From: Rhizophagus irregularis
Lineage: Eukaryota; Glomeromycota; Glomeromycetes; Glomerales; Glomeraceae
Direction of reading: 5' to 3'
Assembly (NCBI RefSeq): GCF_026210795.1
Contig: NC_089443.1
Location: 868,001-932,000 of the forward strand
DNA: 64,000 bases
Shown: positions 36,288 through 49,700 of the stretch, in pieces
How the letters are laid out: each line of letters opens with the position of its first letter
How positions within the stretch are numbered: position 1 is the stretch's first letter
Translations under genes and position numbers: made by a program
Notes under the pieces: generated by a model
Databases searched by the model: none
What the model was told of the DNA's origin: nothing
What the model saw: the letters and a program-made list of their open reading frames with translations, nothing else

Positions 36288-37313
36288 TTCGTAAATATCG
36301 GACTTTAATTTGGTATTACAAAATTTTTTACCTTTCAAAATAAAGTTATCCGTGAAGTTCCCGTAAAATTTATTTTTTTATTACATGTATAAAAATAAAC
36401 TGTTTTAAATTTTCAACATGTTATGTATAATCATACATTCTTTACAAATAATTTAGCTTTCCCATCCCGTTGGACTTTGCCAGATAGAATTTTTTTTCGA
36501 CATTTACTACATAGCATAATTAAAAGTTTGTAAAATTATTGCTTAAACACTTAAACGCGACAGTCGTTAATAAAGTATTTAATTTTTTGTCAAATACAAA
36601 CATCTTTTATTACCAATTAAGGAAAACGCTAAACCTATAGTAGTACTACCCAATCAAGCAGTGAAATGTGACAATGAATCAATCATTGAATGAATAATAC
36701 AGTAATGAAGCTATACTGGGATGACATCGACTAGAACTACCAGATCATTAACATTCACACATTCCACAATACAAAAAAAAAAATTTACTGACCAAATAAT
36801 GCATTATTTATTTTCGGGTTTCTTTTACGGAAAAAAAACTATTTTTCACTTCTCTAGCCGATTAAATGAAAAATTAATGACAAATCCTGGTTTATTCATT
36901 ATTAGTCCGGAGCGAAGCGGAGACTATGTTGTAGTCCAAATCAAACCATGTCCTAATCCTCATCATCGGCCTAAATTAGGAGATCATCGTTGGTACAGTC
37001 TTAAGGCATTATTAGATTGAGCTGATAATTCGATTGCCATTACACTATGATTATACAAAAATTTTCAAAATAATTATTGAAAATATTGTTTCATGATCTC
37101 TTTGTTTTATTAATAGTTATGCAATCATGAATAATTAAACTGTTGATTAAAAACAAGGAATTTTCAAAAGAAAATTTTATTCTGACTAGGTAAAACATAA
37201 TCTATGACGTTAATTTGTTATGAATAATAATTTTATCCATTAAATCACGAAAAGAACAATTTTTTTTTTGAAATATAATTCTGAAATAACTTTTTATTTG
37301 TAGATACTACAGC
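36288..37313. other. Intergenic, no recognised gene
   Basis: A 99-residue ORF at 36721-37020 has no recognisable motif and is not supported as a gene. The rest is AT-rich. Confidence 0.4.
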
Positions 37314-37754
37314 TTGCGATTTACGAAAAAGAGAATGTTATGCTTCAAATCGAACAACAAATTATCACATTTGACCTACGGTTATACAATATACACAGTG
37401 GGATCTCTCAAATCATATTTTGCGTTAATACTAAATAATTACTTCAAGTCACAAAAGGATTTGGAAGATACACTTGTAACGGCAACAGAAAAGGGTGATC
37501 CTACAAAATGGCCATTTCGAACGTTCAAGGAGGTCAAGAAGTCAAGGAACAAACAAAGAAGATGTCGGAAGAGAAAAGTTCGTCAAGAAAACGGAAAGAA
37601 GGCCTATTCGAACGTCAAAATCAAGAACGAAAATTATCATTTGGAACAGGGTGATTTTCAAGATCGTTTCGGAATTCGGATGGGATCTCGACAGACTAGA
37701 AGAAAAGGAAAAAATCTACATAAAAGAAGTATTACATCCTGCGGTCGATGTTGA
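37314..37754 (+). CDS. Unrecognised basic ORF
   Basis: A 146-residue frame rich in Lys/Arg in its second half (KEVKKSRNKQRRCRKRK), beginning just after an acceptor-like TTTGTAG. GC content is higher here than in the flanks, as in other once-coding parts of the window. An overlapping frame (37495-37785) is also open, so this may be a broken gene rather than a working one. No family assigned. Confidence 0.3.
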   Translation: MRFTKKRMLCFKSNNKLSHLTYGYTIYTVGSLKSYFALILNNYFKSQKDLEDTLVTATEKGDPTKWPFRTFKEVKKSRNKQRRCRKRKVRQENGKKAYSNVKIKNENYHLEQGDFQDRFGIRMGSRQTRRKGKNLHKRSITSCGRC

Positions 37755-38136
37755 GCCAGAGGAAGTGGTGGAAGTGATACTGTGATAGAAGAACAAGAAT
37801 AAAACGCAATCACGTGACCTCGAGGAGGGCAAAATATCGAAAGCTTTTTCAAGAATCCTCGATAAAAGAGACGAGAAACCGTTAACAGAGGAAGGCATAG
37901 TAGCAATTTTTCGCATATCCTTCATTAAAATTACATTGTCATCCTCTTCCTCATCAACTTGAAGTGTAAAATTTTGTATATCAGAAATATGCCTGTCATC
38001 AACAGGATTCTTAAGCTTTAACAGATTAAGTCTGTCTGGAGCGAAAGGTTGACTATATTAATTTATGTAGACATTCGGTTTTTGCAAAAGGGGAATATAC
38101 TGTACAGAAGAATTCGATCGAAAATGTTGGGGCATA
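37755..38136. other. Possible continuation of broken gene
   Basis: Relatively GC-rich sequence with short frames in all registers. It may link the ORFs at 37314 and 38137 as one decayed gene, but no homology supports this. Confidence 0.25.
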
Positions 38137-38355
38137 TTGTCTGATCAAATGGTGAGTAGAGCGAAGATAGATAGAAAGTACGTTCCAAGTTTTACTCCCT
38201 ATAATTCCAACATGATCCCAACGAAAGAAGCTGTGGAAGAATTCGATAACAACAATAAAAAGATGGCAGATCGACTTGCGAAAGAAGACAAGACGAAAAG
38301 GATAAATTCGGAAACGGTGGTGCAGCTAATGTTTAGATTAGCCAGTATAAATTAA
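38137..38355 (+). CDS. Unrecognised small ORF
   Basis: A 72-residue charged frame (MSDQMVSRAKIDRKYV..., ending FRLASIN), helical in appearance. It may be a stand-alone small gene or the last part of a broken one. No domain recognised. Confidence 0.3.
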   Translation: MSDQMVSRAKIDRKYVPSFTPYNSNMIPTKEAVEEFDNNNKKMADRLAKEDKTKRINSETVVQLMFRLASIN

Positions 38356-39763
38356 TTTTGAATTGCTGATCCGTATTCTTTATAGTTAAGACCCAAGTCA
38401 TGTTGTATATCTAATCCAATTCCGGTTAATCGATTTTTTCATTTATTAAAAATTTTTCGTTTTTTTTCATTCTTTCACCGTTTAGATTTTGTTTTTTTTC
38501 CAATTTGAATCAAATTATTATCCTTTTTTTCAGAACTTATTCTTAGGTTTGGATCGGTGATCAGATCAATGTTGCGGCGCCACGGCAATTGCCTTTTTTC
38601 CCGATTCTTATTATTAATAATAATTGTATCAAGCTCAATAATAGACTAACATAATTACATTTATTTATTTTTTGTAATAGATCGTTATAATTAAATTTTC
38701 TGAGAATTTTTTTTTTCATATTTATTAGTGAAATATTTTTTTTCTAGAGGATGTAATTTTTTTTAATGCTACAATGGAATTTTTTAAGATAAAAAAAAAT
38801 TTTTTTGTTTTTTATAACAATGTAACAATAAGCTACTTTTTTTGTAATAAATTTTGTAAATTTCACAGTACTGCAACATTTGTTTCGTGTGATAAATAAA
38901 ATTTGCATTTAATAATAATATTTCATATACTGTATAACACTTGCACACAATTCATTGTTATTTGTATAATCATATAAATTGTGTAATTTATTATATTTAT
39001 TTCCTATTAATCTCATCTGACTCACACTGCATGGAAATAAAATATAAATGTTATTATTACTCTCTTATTTGATTGGCAGGTATCATCCCGGCGTTACGCC
39101 TAGTTTATTTACAATTCAATTCACTAAATTTACGTGAGTATTAATTAATATTCTATTTTCATATTCATTATTATTCAAATTGTAACATAAATATAATAAA
39201 AACAGCTTTAACTTATTAATAACACATGATAATATATTTAAGAACAATAGTACGACGAGATTATCATCATCATACATCATTATATTCTACATTTTTGTCA
39301 ATTGGTGATATAATAGAATTCATTCAAGCAATTCCTAATTAGGATTTAAACTTTATATTGTTATGACAATATTGTTGTTGTGATGATACAAAACCAGAAT
39401 AATTTCTCAAAAATTGACTAATCCGATAATAAATATTCTTTTTAAAAGTCTTTTTTTATGATTTATTCAAATTTAGTACAACGAAGACTACGCAAAATTG
39501 AAACTGATTAACAGCGATCATAATCATTCATGTCTATTCGTTTATCAAATTCAAGTCGTAATCCATTCTGATAATATCCAAAAAAATGTTGCAAAAACTT
39601 TCAATTTATTCGCACAATAATAACGCCAAGTAACACAAGGGCAATTGTGTATCTCTTTCATCTTAATTACTGTATTATAAATAACAACTTCGTTTATATA
39701 ACAATAATTTGTACGTCTTCACGCTAAATCACTGTTTTTTTCATTTTTACTAATATACTCTCG
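38356..39763. other. Upstream region of kinase/MACPF pseudogene
   Basis: AT-rich, no ORF of note. The 5' flank of the gene starting at 39764. Confidence 0.4.
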
Positions 39764-42389
39764 ATGGAGCAACGTATAAAAGAAGCGAATATAGATTATT
39801 ATATACAAAGCAAATTGGAAACGGGGTGGAAAACTTATAACATTAAAGTCATTTAAATTGGATGACGATAATATTAAAGAAGTTGCCCACGAGGTATGTA
39901 AAGTTTTTTTTCTAAAAAATTGTGTTATTCTAAAAAAAAGGCATTATGCACTATTTAGTATGAAAGTCTAACACGTTTAAGACTTACGATTTTCATGTGA
40001 TCACTAAAATTTTTGATTTTTACAGATAAAACTTCGTCATAATAATGATTCTAATAACGTGATGATGGGATTATATGGAATAACCAAGATTGATACAGGT
40101 AAATAATTTTTTCACGGGACGCCATAACTCAAACTGTCTAATTATATCCAAATGTATTATAAATACACATATTCTGAATATAACGTGACAACATTATATT
40201 TTAGATAAATATTTATTGGTAGTAGAATATGCAGAAGGAGGCACACTTCGTAATTATTTGGAAAAGAATTTCCTTTCGTTAAATTGGATAAACAAATATG
40301 AATTAGCTATTCAATTATCAGTAGCGGTAGAATTTTTGCATGAGAGGGGAATCGTACATAAAGATTTACATTCAAGAAGTATACTTGTACATCAAAATTC
40401 CATTAGGTTGGCAGATTCTGGATTAAGTAAACGTATTAATAATTCTAGTCAAACTTGGTTAGATACAATTCCTTATTCTGATCCACGAGGATTTGATATT
40501 GAAGAAATGTCTTCGGGTGCATTTGAGTTAAACGAGAAAAGCGACGTTTACAGCGTCGGAGTATTGTTATGGGAATTATCTAGTGGGAAAAAACCTTTTT
40601 CTGATAAAGTATACAATTCATTTTTGGCTAAGGAAATTACGCAAGGATTAAGAGAAGTCATAGTAGATGGTACGCCTAAAGGTTATTATAATCTTTATAA
40701 GAGTAAGTATTTTTTCGTATGTACCCTTTAAAAGATTGTTATTTGTTAATTTTTGTATATGTATATTTTTTGTAGAGTGTTGGAATGGTGATCCAGAGAA
40801 CAGACCGACAATTCAGAAAGTTATTACAACTTTAAAATCAATAATCAAACAACAACTAATGATTCAACAATTTTAATTTGAATCATGGACTATTCTTGAA
40901 TGGGTATAGCATAGAACCGAGTAAACAAGCTGTATTTACTGAAGATGGAGAATTGAACATTAGTTTATGTGAGGATCAACCTTTATTGTATACTTCTATA
41001 AACGATCGTAACTCACGTAAAAATTTATTAAGTTTTAATTCTGCCGATGATAGTGACGTTGAACTTGATGATTCTCTACAACCATCAGACATATTTATTA
41101 ATTTTCCTGTTGCCGAAATTACTTATATTTTCGATTTATCTGAATCTTTCTCAAATTTTATGGATGATGACAAGGGAAAGTTATGTGAAATATACGGTCA
41201 TCTTTTTCCAAGAAAGATTTAATTGGCGGCAAATTGTTTATCGATGACCTTAAATCGGTTACTTCAACACATACTTTTAGTTCTTACTTAAATTGGGTAC
41301 ATGATTCAACAAGATATAAAAAAGAAATCTCATTTGATAATTTATTCGCTTTGGATTTCTTTCCAAAAATAATAACAACAGACGGAATAAATTTAGATAC
41401 TCGTGAACAATTAACCGATTGGATGAATAATTTATTTCACGATGATAGGGTTGAAATAATTTCTTATAATAATCTCGTTCCAATTTCTCAATTAAAATCC
41501 GAAACAACGTTATTAGAAGATGAAATACAACTTGGAGTTGCTAATTTTAAAGAGAAATTGACTTTAGAAAATTGGGTTAAAAATTCAAAATATGCAAAAT
41601 GGGTTGAAGAATTTCAGCTTCTTCGAGGTTTAATAATTGATCAAAGTTCTGAATCAAGAATTAGTAACGAAAATACTATCGATTTAATTAATATCCCTGA
41701 TGTAAATTCAAATGATAAGTTTTATTTAAAAATTGTGAAACCGACGACTATCTTAGATGAAATTTTAATAAATGATAACATCATTTCAACTAATAGCGAT
41801 GAAGATATAAGCTCTTTTCCGTTTATTAAAGTATCAGATGATCTAAGTTACGAAGACCGCGTACATTTTCTGGTAAAAGGTGAACGACACAACATTTTAT
41901 TAAATAGAAATAATATTAAACCTTCAGAAAAATTTCAACAGGCTATAGAAAAGCACTTGAAAGTATGGAACCACTTATACATTTACAAGCAGTTTTTGAC
42001 GAATATGGACACCTTATTCCATTAAATATCGTATTAGGAAAATCTCTTAAAAATACAATAGAAAATTCATCTTATATTTCAAAAAGGATTGATTTAGCAT
42101 CACCAGTATTCGAATCTTTAAAATCACATTTAGCAGATTTCAGTATTCCGTGTCTTTTAACGTAAGAAGGAGATATTATTGAAGAAAATGATTTATCTAA
42201 ATGGATTCAAAATACAAAGAATGACTTAGAAATTATTGAATTTGATAATATAATTCCTTTATATGATATTCTTGAAGTTGAACAAAAGAAGAGAATAGAC
42301 ATAATTTTAAATAAGCAAAACAATCTTAGGATTATAATGACCGGAAGTATTGATTTGAAGGATTCAGATATTACTAAGCAGATAATTAT
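39764..42389 (+). pseudogene. Kinase + MACPF-like pseudogene, 5' part
   Basis: Starts MEQRIKEANIDYY at 39764. The N-lobe has a deletion and frame change around the glycine loop. Later exons are 40031-40098 and from about 40205. The lysine (ITLKSF) is kept; HRD is HKD, the loop Asn is Ser (HSRSIL), and DFG is DSG. After the CWNGDPENRP exon (from 40777) it continues into the two MACPF-like modules of the 22937-27271 gene. Comparison shows: one extra base near 40871-40880; one missing T near 41219 (PRKI/LIGG junction); one missing base near 41953-41960; and a TAA for CAA near 42163. The MACPF motifs YGHLFPRKI and YGHLIPLNIVLG remain readable. It runs directly into the 11.3-kb insertion at 42390. 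Confidence 0.85.
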
Positions 42390-42825
42390 CCCTATGAAAA
42401 AAGTCTGTGTGATTTTTGTTGAAAAATCATTCAATTAAATTCACTACGATTTCTGTATATTTGACCATACAATAATTGTGCTAAAAATTGCAATAAATCA
42501 CACAATTATTGCATGGTAATTCATTCAATAATTATCCTATTTTTGACCTGAATTTATACAATTATTGTGTGATTTTTGAGCCAAATTTTTTTAGGCCATA
42601 TTTTAGGAATTATAGGTTAAATTTTACAGTAATAACAGGCAATTTATAAAGTGAAATTATGAATTTTTTTTATTGACTTAAAATATAAAAAATATACACA
42701 ATATTTCATAAATAAAATACTAAATTTGATATAATCATAAATATAAAAATTTGTAAGAAAATAAAATAAATAAAGTATGTTAGTAACATGAAAGTAAATT
42801 AGTATTATCAAAGAAGAAAGTAAAT

Positions 42826-43010
42826 TATTAGTGTAAGTAAATTATTAGTATTAAATAAAAAAGTATGAAGTTAGTGAAGAAAGCAAATTAGTAGTGTTAA
42901 AAAGTACTAAATTATTAGTGTTAGTAATAAAAAAGTATGAAGTTAGTGAAGAAAGCAAATTAGTAGTGTTAAAAAGTAAATTATTAGTATTAGTAACTAG
43001 AGTAACTTGG
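42826..43010 (+). repeat. Short direct repeats near left end
   Basis: AGTATGAAGTTAGTGAAGAAAGCAAATTAGTA appears twice about 70 bp apart, with related pieces around it. One more copy lies near 52872 at the other end of the insertion in the same orientation. Confidence 0.7.
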
Positions 43011-43077
43011 TAATTATTAGTGAGTTATAATCATTATACTGTCAGATTGACTCGAAAATTTTGGGTCGGGTCATCAA

Positions 43078-44278
43078 ACGTTTTTATAATTAAATATAAA
43101 AAAAATTGATTTTTTTATTAAAAACGTCAGACTTGACGTTTTTATGATTAAAAAATCATTTTTTTACGTTAGATTTGATTAAAAATCAAAAAAATTGATT
43201 TTTTTGGTTAAAAACGTAAGACTTGGCGTTTTTGTAATTAAAAAATCAAAAAAAATGATTTTATTAATTAAAAATGTCAGACTCGACGTTTTTGTAATTA
43301 AAAAATCAAAAAAATGTTTTTTTTAGTTAAAAACGTCAGACATGACATTTTTGTGATTAAAAATCAAAAAAAAATGATTTTTTTAGTTAAAAAATGTCAG
43401 ACTTGACGTTTTTGTAATTAAAAAATCAAAAAAATGACTTTTTTAGTTGAAAAACGTCAGGCTTGACGTTTTTGTAATTAAAAAATCAAAAAAATGACTT
43501 TTTTAGTTGAAAAACGTCAGGCTTGACGTTTTTGTAATTAAAAAATCAAAAAAATGACTTTTTTAGTTAAAAAATGTCAGGCTTGACATTTTTGTAATTA
43601 AAAAATCAAAAAAAAAATGACTTTTTTAGTTAAAAAACGTCAGACATGACATTTTTGTGATTAAAAATAAAAAAAATGATTTTTTTAATTAAAAACGTCA
43701 GATTTGACGTTTTTGTAATTAAAAAATCAAAAAAATGACTTTTTTAGTTAAAAAACGTCAGACTTGACGTTTTTTAATTAAAAAATCAAAAAAAAAATGA
43801 TTTTTTTAGTTAAAAACGTCAGACATGACATTTTTGTGATTAAAAATAAAAAAAATGATTTTTTAATTAAAAACGTCAGATTTGACATTTTTATGATTCA
43901 AAAAATTATTTTTTACGTTAGATTTGACAATTTTGTAATTAAAAATCAAAAAAATTGATTTTTTTAATTAAAAACGTCAGACTTGACGTTTTTGTAATTA
44001 AAAAATCAAAAAAAAATGATTTTTTAATTAAAAATGTCAGACTCGACGTTTTTGTAATTAAAAAATCAAAAAAATGATTTTTTTAATTAAAAACGTCAGA
44101 CTTGACGTTTTTGTGATTAAAAATCAAAAAAAATATTGGTTTTTTTTAATTAAAAATGTCAGACTTGATGTTTTTGTGATTAAAAATCAAAAAAAATATT
44201 GATTTTTTAATTAAAAACGTCAGACTTGGCATTTTGTAATTAAAAATCAAAAAAATATTGTTTTTTTTAATTAAAAAC
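43078..44278 (+). repeat. Satellite array A (CGTCAGACTTGACG)
   Basis: About 20 units of roughly 55-60 bp. Each carries AACGTCAGACTTGACGTTTTT, a partial palindrome with arms CGTCA/TGACG, followed by TAATTAAAAAATCAAAAAAATGATTTTTT, itself a hairpin-forming AT segment. Confidence 0.9.
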
Positions 44279-44399
44279 TAGGTGTAACCCGTCGCGCTGC
44301 GCCGGGGATAGTATTTTGATAATAAATATTTACAATATGGTAAGGTTAGACTAATAAATTTATACAATTTATATAATTTACATATTTAATTCTATTTCA

Positions 44400-45240
44400 T
44401 CATTTTTAGGTCCTTTAGTTCTTCCAGTAAGGTTCAGTCGTTTTTCATTTTACATTTCGCTTCTTACTCATTTTTTTATTTTTTATTTTGTTTCTGTTTC
44501 ATATTTCGTTTTTCACTAATTTATTTTATTTTTTTTCAGATATTTTAATTCTTTCAGTTCTACAATTAATAAAGGTATTTTTTTTATTTTTTTTTATTTT
44601 TTTTATTTCGTTTTTATCTTATATTTTATTTCTTACTAACTTCATTTTTTGTTTACTTTATGGTTTATTTTTTACTTTGTTTCCTCATGATCACTTTTTT
44701 ATTTTTGTCTCTCATCATTTTTCACTTTATACTACTTCTCATTATTTGTCTCCCATTATTTTCTATTACATCTTTATTTTCCATTATTTCATTTTCTCTC
44801 CAATTTACTTCCCATCATTTCTTTTGTCTTTCAATCACTTCTTTTCATTTCCATTACTTCTTTTCGTCTCCCATTACTTCTTTTGTCTTCTATCACTTTT
44901 TTTCGTCCCTCATCACTCCTTTTTGTCTCTAATCACTCCTTTTCGTCTCCCATCACTCCTCTTCGTCACCCATCACTTCTTTTCGTCACCCATCACTCCT
45001 CTTCGTCTCCTATCACTCCTTTTCACTTCTCTTCGTCTACAATCACTCCTTTTAGTCTCCCATAACCCCTCTTCATCTTCCCATTACTCCTTTTCGTCTC
45101 CCATCACTCTTTTTCATCATCCATCATGTCCTATTTTCCTTTTTGTTTCCTATCACTTCTCATTACTCTTTTTTACTCCCTTTCTTCTTCTATTACTTTC
45201 CATTATTCCATTGTTATTTCATTTTTTTTATTAGCATCTT
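44400..45240 (+). repeat. Pyrimidine-rich tract with CATCACTCC minisatellite
   Basis: A strand-biased C/T region. From about 44700 to 45130 a degenerate unit of about 21 bp, CTCCCATCACTCCTTTTCGT, is repeated. The 248-residue Phe/Ser/Leu-rich frame across it is a by-product of composition. Confidence 0.8.
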
Positions 45241-45806
45241 TCTCCTTGATCATTGTCATTTACTTATCTTTTTTATTTATTGTTACTGTTTTTTTTATTG
45301 TATCACTTCATTAAAAATAAATACAGTGATTTTTTTCTTTAAAATCGAAAATGTGGGACTTAATTTTAAAAAATTTCATTTAATAAGATTATTTTGAATA
45401 AATATGTTTGCAAAAAAAATTTATCTTCACAATAAAATTTTGTTTAACCGATCAAAAATTAGCTAAGCTAAAAAAATCTATACGTTTGCCGATCAAATAA
45501 ATGGCCTTAACTTTTAAGTTTAAATCAGGCACTGAATCATGCTACACAATTCAAGATTATTTATACAGACTTAATCTAAACGTTAGAAGATCGACATGTA
45601 TTTTTTTATTATATTATAAAATCACAAAAAAGTATGATTATTAAATATTCACAATAAATTATCTGCTATTATGTTAATAAACAATATAAGGAAAAAAATT
45701 TAATTAAAAAAATTACAAAAATACTATTATACAATTTTCATTGTAGTAAAAAAATCTGTTATAAGAATTTATTATTATTAACAAAAATTAATTATCTATT
45801 ATTAAC

Positions 45807-47288
45807 TAGTGTACTTTTGGATATAGTGAGTGAGTTTATTTTTGAAAGTATACTAATAAATTAATAAAAGATTTTTTTATAACAATAGATTGTGTTAGTG
45901 AGATTTATAAAAAAATTTAATGAGATTTTTTTTTAATAATAGTTTGGTATAAAAAAATTTTCATGATTTTTTTTAATAACAATATATTGGTAATAAACAA
46001 TTAACTTATTAACTGAAGTTAATAATTGTTTTTAGTAAGATTTTTTTTATAGTTCACAGTAACACTAATATTACTGATAAGTAATATAAATAAAACAATA
46101 GATTACATTTAATAAGGTTAATAAAAAAATTTTCCAAGATTTTTTTAATGGTATAGTACAATAGATAGATATAATAAAATTTTCTGAGATTTATATTAAT
46201 AACAATAGGTATGCTAAATTTTTGGTGATTATTTTTTTTTTTAATAACAATGATAGATTGGTATCATAGTACAATGGATGGTATAGTACAATGGATTGAT
46301 TTAATAGAATTTTTTGTGTTTTTTTTTAATAACAATAGATTGGTAATAGACAATAAAAAATGTTGCAAAAACATTAAAAACTGAACTGATAATGAATTGG
46401 CAAATCATATTGGTTTTCAATAATTACTAGTCGCAGTAATAATTGTCTATTACCAATCTATTGTTATTAAAAAAAAGTCACCAAAAATTTTATCATACCT
46501 ATTGTTGTTAAAATAAATCCCAAGAAATTTTATACCTAGTATCTTTTGTACTATACCAATTAATTTGTCATAAAAAATTCCAGAAACTGATCTATTGTAT
46601 TAATAAAAAATCTTAGAAAATTCTTTATATCTATCCATTATAAGTTGTAACATACCAATCTGTTGTTATCAAAAAATTTTTTATATTGATCTAATGACTC
46701 TATTGTTAAAAAAAAAGTTCAGAAAATATATTTATATCAATCTATTATTAAAAAAAAAATTCAGAAAATTTTTTTATATCTATTCATTGTACTATACCAA
46801 TCTATTGTTAAAAAAATCTCAAATTTTTTTTATATATCTTAATCTATTTTATAAAAGTTTATTAAGTTATCTATTACCTATTAGTAGTATTAGTATTACT
46901 GGAAAAATTTTACTAAAAAACAATTATTAACTTAATAAGTTAATGATTGTTATTACCAATTTATTGTTATTAAAAAAATCACAAAAATCTTATTAAATAA
47001 ATCTATTGTACTATGATACCAATCTATTGTTTAATATTAAAAAAAAATCACCAAAAATGTTATCATACCTATTGTTATTAAAATAAATCCCAGAAAATTT
47101 TATTATATCTATCTATTGTACTATACCATTATATTATTAAAAAAAAAATCCTAGAAAATTTTTTTATACCAAACTATTATTAAAAAAAAGTCTCATTAAA
47201 TTTTTTTATAAATCTCACTAAACACAATCTATTGTTTATAAAAAAATCTTTTATTAATTTATTAGTATACTTTTACAAAAGTACACTA
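45807..47288. mobile_element. Large fold-back element
   Basis: Left TAGTGTACTTTT...AAGTATACTAATAAATTAAT and right ATTAATTTATTAGTATACTT...AAAAGTACACTA are inverses. The inverse relation continues through most of both halves. Each half is built of about 75-bp steps containing AATAACAATAGATTGGTAT and a poly-A/T segment. It separates satellite arrays A and B. Confidence 0.75.
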
Positions 47289-47289
47289 T

Positions 47290-48418
47290 TTTTTTTGATT
47301 TTTAGCTAACAAAAACGTCAAGTCTGACGTTTTTAGCTAATAAAAATCATTTTTCCTTGATTTTTAATAACAAAAACGTCAAGTCTGACGTTTTTAGCTA
47401 ATAAAAATCATTTTTCCTTGATTTTTAATAACAAAAACGTCAAGTCTGACGTTTTTAGCTAATAAAAATCATTTTTCCTTGATTTTTAATAACAAAAACG
47501 TCAAGTCTGACGTTTTTAGCTAATAAAAATCATTTTTCCTTGATTTTTAATAACAAAAACGTCAAGTCTGACGTTTTTAGCTAATAAAAATCATTTTTCC
47601 TTGATTTTTAATAACAAAAACGTCAAGTCTGACGTTCTTAGCTAATAAAAATCATTTTCCCTTGATTTTTAATAACAAAAACGTCAAGTCTGACGTTTTT
47701 AGCTAATAAAAATCATTTTCCCTTGATTTTTAATAACAAAAACGTCAAGTCTGACGTTCTTAGCTAATAAAAATCATTTTCCCTTGATTTTTAATAACAA
47801 AAACGTCAAGTCTGACGTTCTTAGCTAATAAAAATCATTTTCCCTTGATTTTTAATAACAAAAACGTCAAGTCTGACGTTCTTAGCTAATAAAAATCAAA
47901 TTTCCTTGATTTTTAATAACAAAAACGTCAAGTCTGACGTTTTTGATTAAAAAATCATTTTTTTTTGATTTTTTAATCACAAAAACGTCAAGTCTGACGT
48001 TTTTGATTAAAAAAATCATTTTTTTTTGATTTTTTAATCACAAAAACGTCAAGTCTGACGTTTTTGATTAAAAAAATCATTTTTTTTTGATTTTTTAATC
48101 ACAAAAACGTCAAGTCTGACGTTTTGATTAAAAAAATCATTTTTTTTTTGATTTTTTAATCACAGAAATGTCAAGTTGATTAAAAAAATCAATTATTTTG
48201 ACGTTTTTGATTAAAAAAAATCAATTATTTTTGATTTTTCAATCACAAAAACGTCAAGTCTGACGTTTTGATTAAAAAAAATTAATTTTTTTTTGATTTT
48301 TCAATCACAAAAACGTCAAGTCTGACGTTTTGATTAAAAAAAATTTTTTTTTTTTATTTTTCAATCACAAAAACGTCAAAAATTTTTGACGTTTTTGATT
48401 AAAAAAAAATTTTTTTTT
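47290..48418 (-). repeat. Satellite array B, inverse orientation
   Basis: About 19 units. The first ten or so are exactly 61 bp and nearly identical (AACGTCAAGTCTGACGTTTTT plus AGCTAATAAAAATCATTTTTCCTTGA). Later units grade into the TTTTTTGATTTTTTAATCAC type. The core is the reverse complement of that in arrays A and C. Confidence 0.9.
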
Positions 48419-48539
48419 TTTTCACATTTTAATAAAAAATGATCAACATACTATTTCATGATCTGTCAAGTTAACATTCTTTTTGAGCAGCACAGTTAAA
48501 CTCAGCGCAAAAAGTTTCCATAGTGAATGTTCACTTTCT

Positions 48540-48616
48540 CTGTACATGTACATGTACTGTACATGTTCATGTTCATGTTCATGTTCATGTTCATGTTCAT
48601 GTACATGTACAAGTAC
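48540..48616 (+). repeat. TTCATG/TACATG microsatellite
   Basis: Six or more copies of the hexamer GTTCAT, flanked on both sides by GTACAT repeats. Confidence 0.9.
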
Positions 48617-48807
48617 ATAATAATATAAAGATTAACTGGAGACTTTTTTACCAAAAAGGCAATTTTTTTCGTATCCACGGCAACTGTGCATGTGGTGATT
48701 TTTAAAAATGGAATGGGAAAATTTTGGCGAAAATCTGGTCAAAATGGGATGATCGACTAAAATTTTTTCCCCTTAAAGATAAAAATTACCAGAAAATCTT
48801 ATCTTTG

Positions 48808-49700
48808 GGTTAATGTCAGACTTGACGTTTTTGTAATTAAAAAATCAAAAAAAATGATTTTTTTGATTAAAAATGTCAGACTTGATGTTTTTGTAATTAA
48901 AAAATCAAAAAAAATGATTTTTTTGATTAAAAACGTTAGACTTGACATTATTGTAATTAAAAAATCAAAAAAAAAATGATTTTTTTGATTAAAAACGTCA
49001 GACTTGACATTTTTGTTATTAAAAAATCAAAAAAAATGATTTTTTTAATTAAAAAACGTCAGACTTGACATTTTTGTGATTAAAAAATAAAAATCAAAAA
49101 AATATTGGTTTTTTTTAATTAAAAACGTCAGACTTGACGTTTTTGTTATTAAAAAATCAAAAAAAAATGATTTTTTTAATTAAAAACGTCAGACTTTGAC
49201 ATTTTTGTGATTAAAAATCAAAAAAATATTGGTTTTTTTAATTAAAAACGTCAGACTTGGCATTTTGTAATTAAAAATCAAAAAAATATTGTTTTTTTTA
49301 ATTAAAAATGTCAGACTTGATGTTTTTGTAATTAAAAAATCAAAAAAAATGATTTTTTTGATTAAAAACGTTAGACTTGACATTATTGTAATTAAAAAAT
49401 CAAAAAAAAATGATTTTTTTGATTAAAAACGTCAAACTTGACATTTTTGTTATTAAAAAATCAAAAAAATGATTTTTTTAATTAAAAAACGTCAGACTTG
49501 ACATTTTTGTGATTAAAAAATAAAAATCAAAAAAATATTGGTTTTTTTTAATTAAAAACGTCAGACTTGACGTTTTTGTTATTAAAAAATCAAAAAAAAT
49601 GATTTTTTTAATTAAAAACGTCAGACTTTGACATTTTTGTGATTAAAAATCAAAAAAATATTGGTTTTTTTAATTAAAAACGTCAGTCTTGACATTTTTT
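48808..49700 (+). repeat. Satellite array C, same sense as A
   Basis: About 15 units with the CGTCAGACTTGACG or CGTCAGACTTGACA core. A higher-order block (about 48880-49230) reappears almost unchanged at 49310-49690, showing duplication of several units at once. Confidence 0.85.

Noticed and set aside
44488-45234. 248-residue Phe/Ser/Leu-rich ORF that looks like a membrane protein
   Set aside because: It is the translation of a C/T-rich minisatellite; other frames of the same tract are equally open and show the same composition.
43078-49700. CRISPR or tRNA-like clusters in the palindromic arrays
   Set aside because: No spacers and no A/B-box order; they are satellites.
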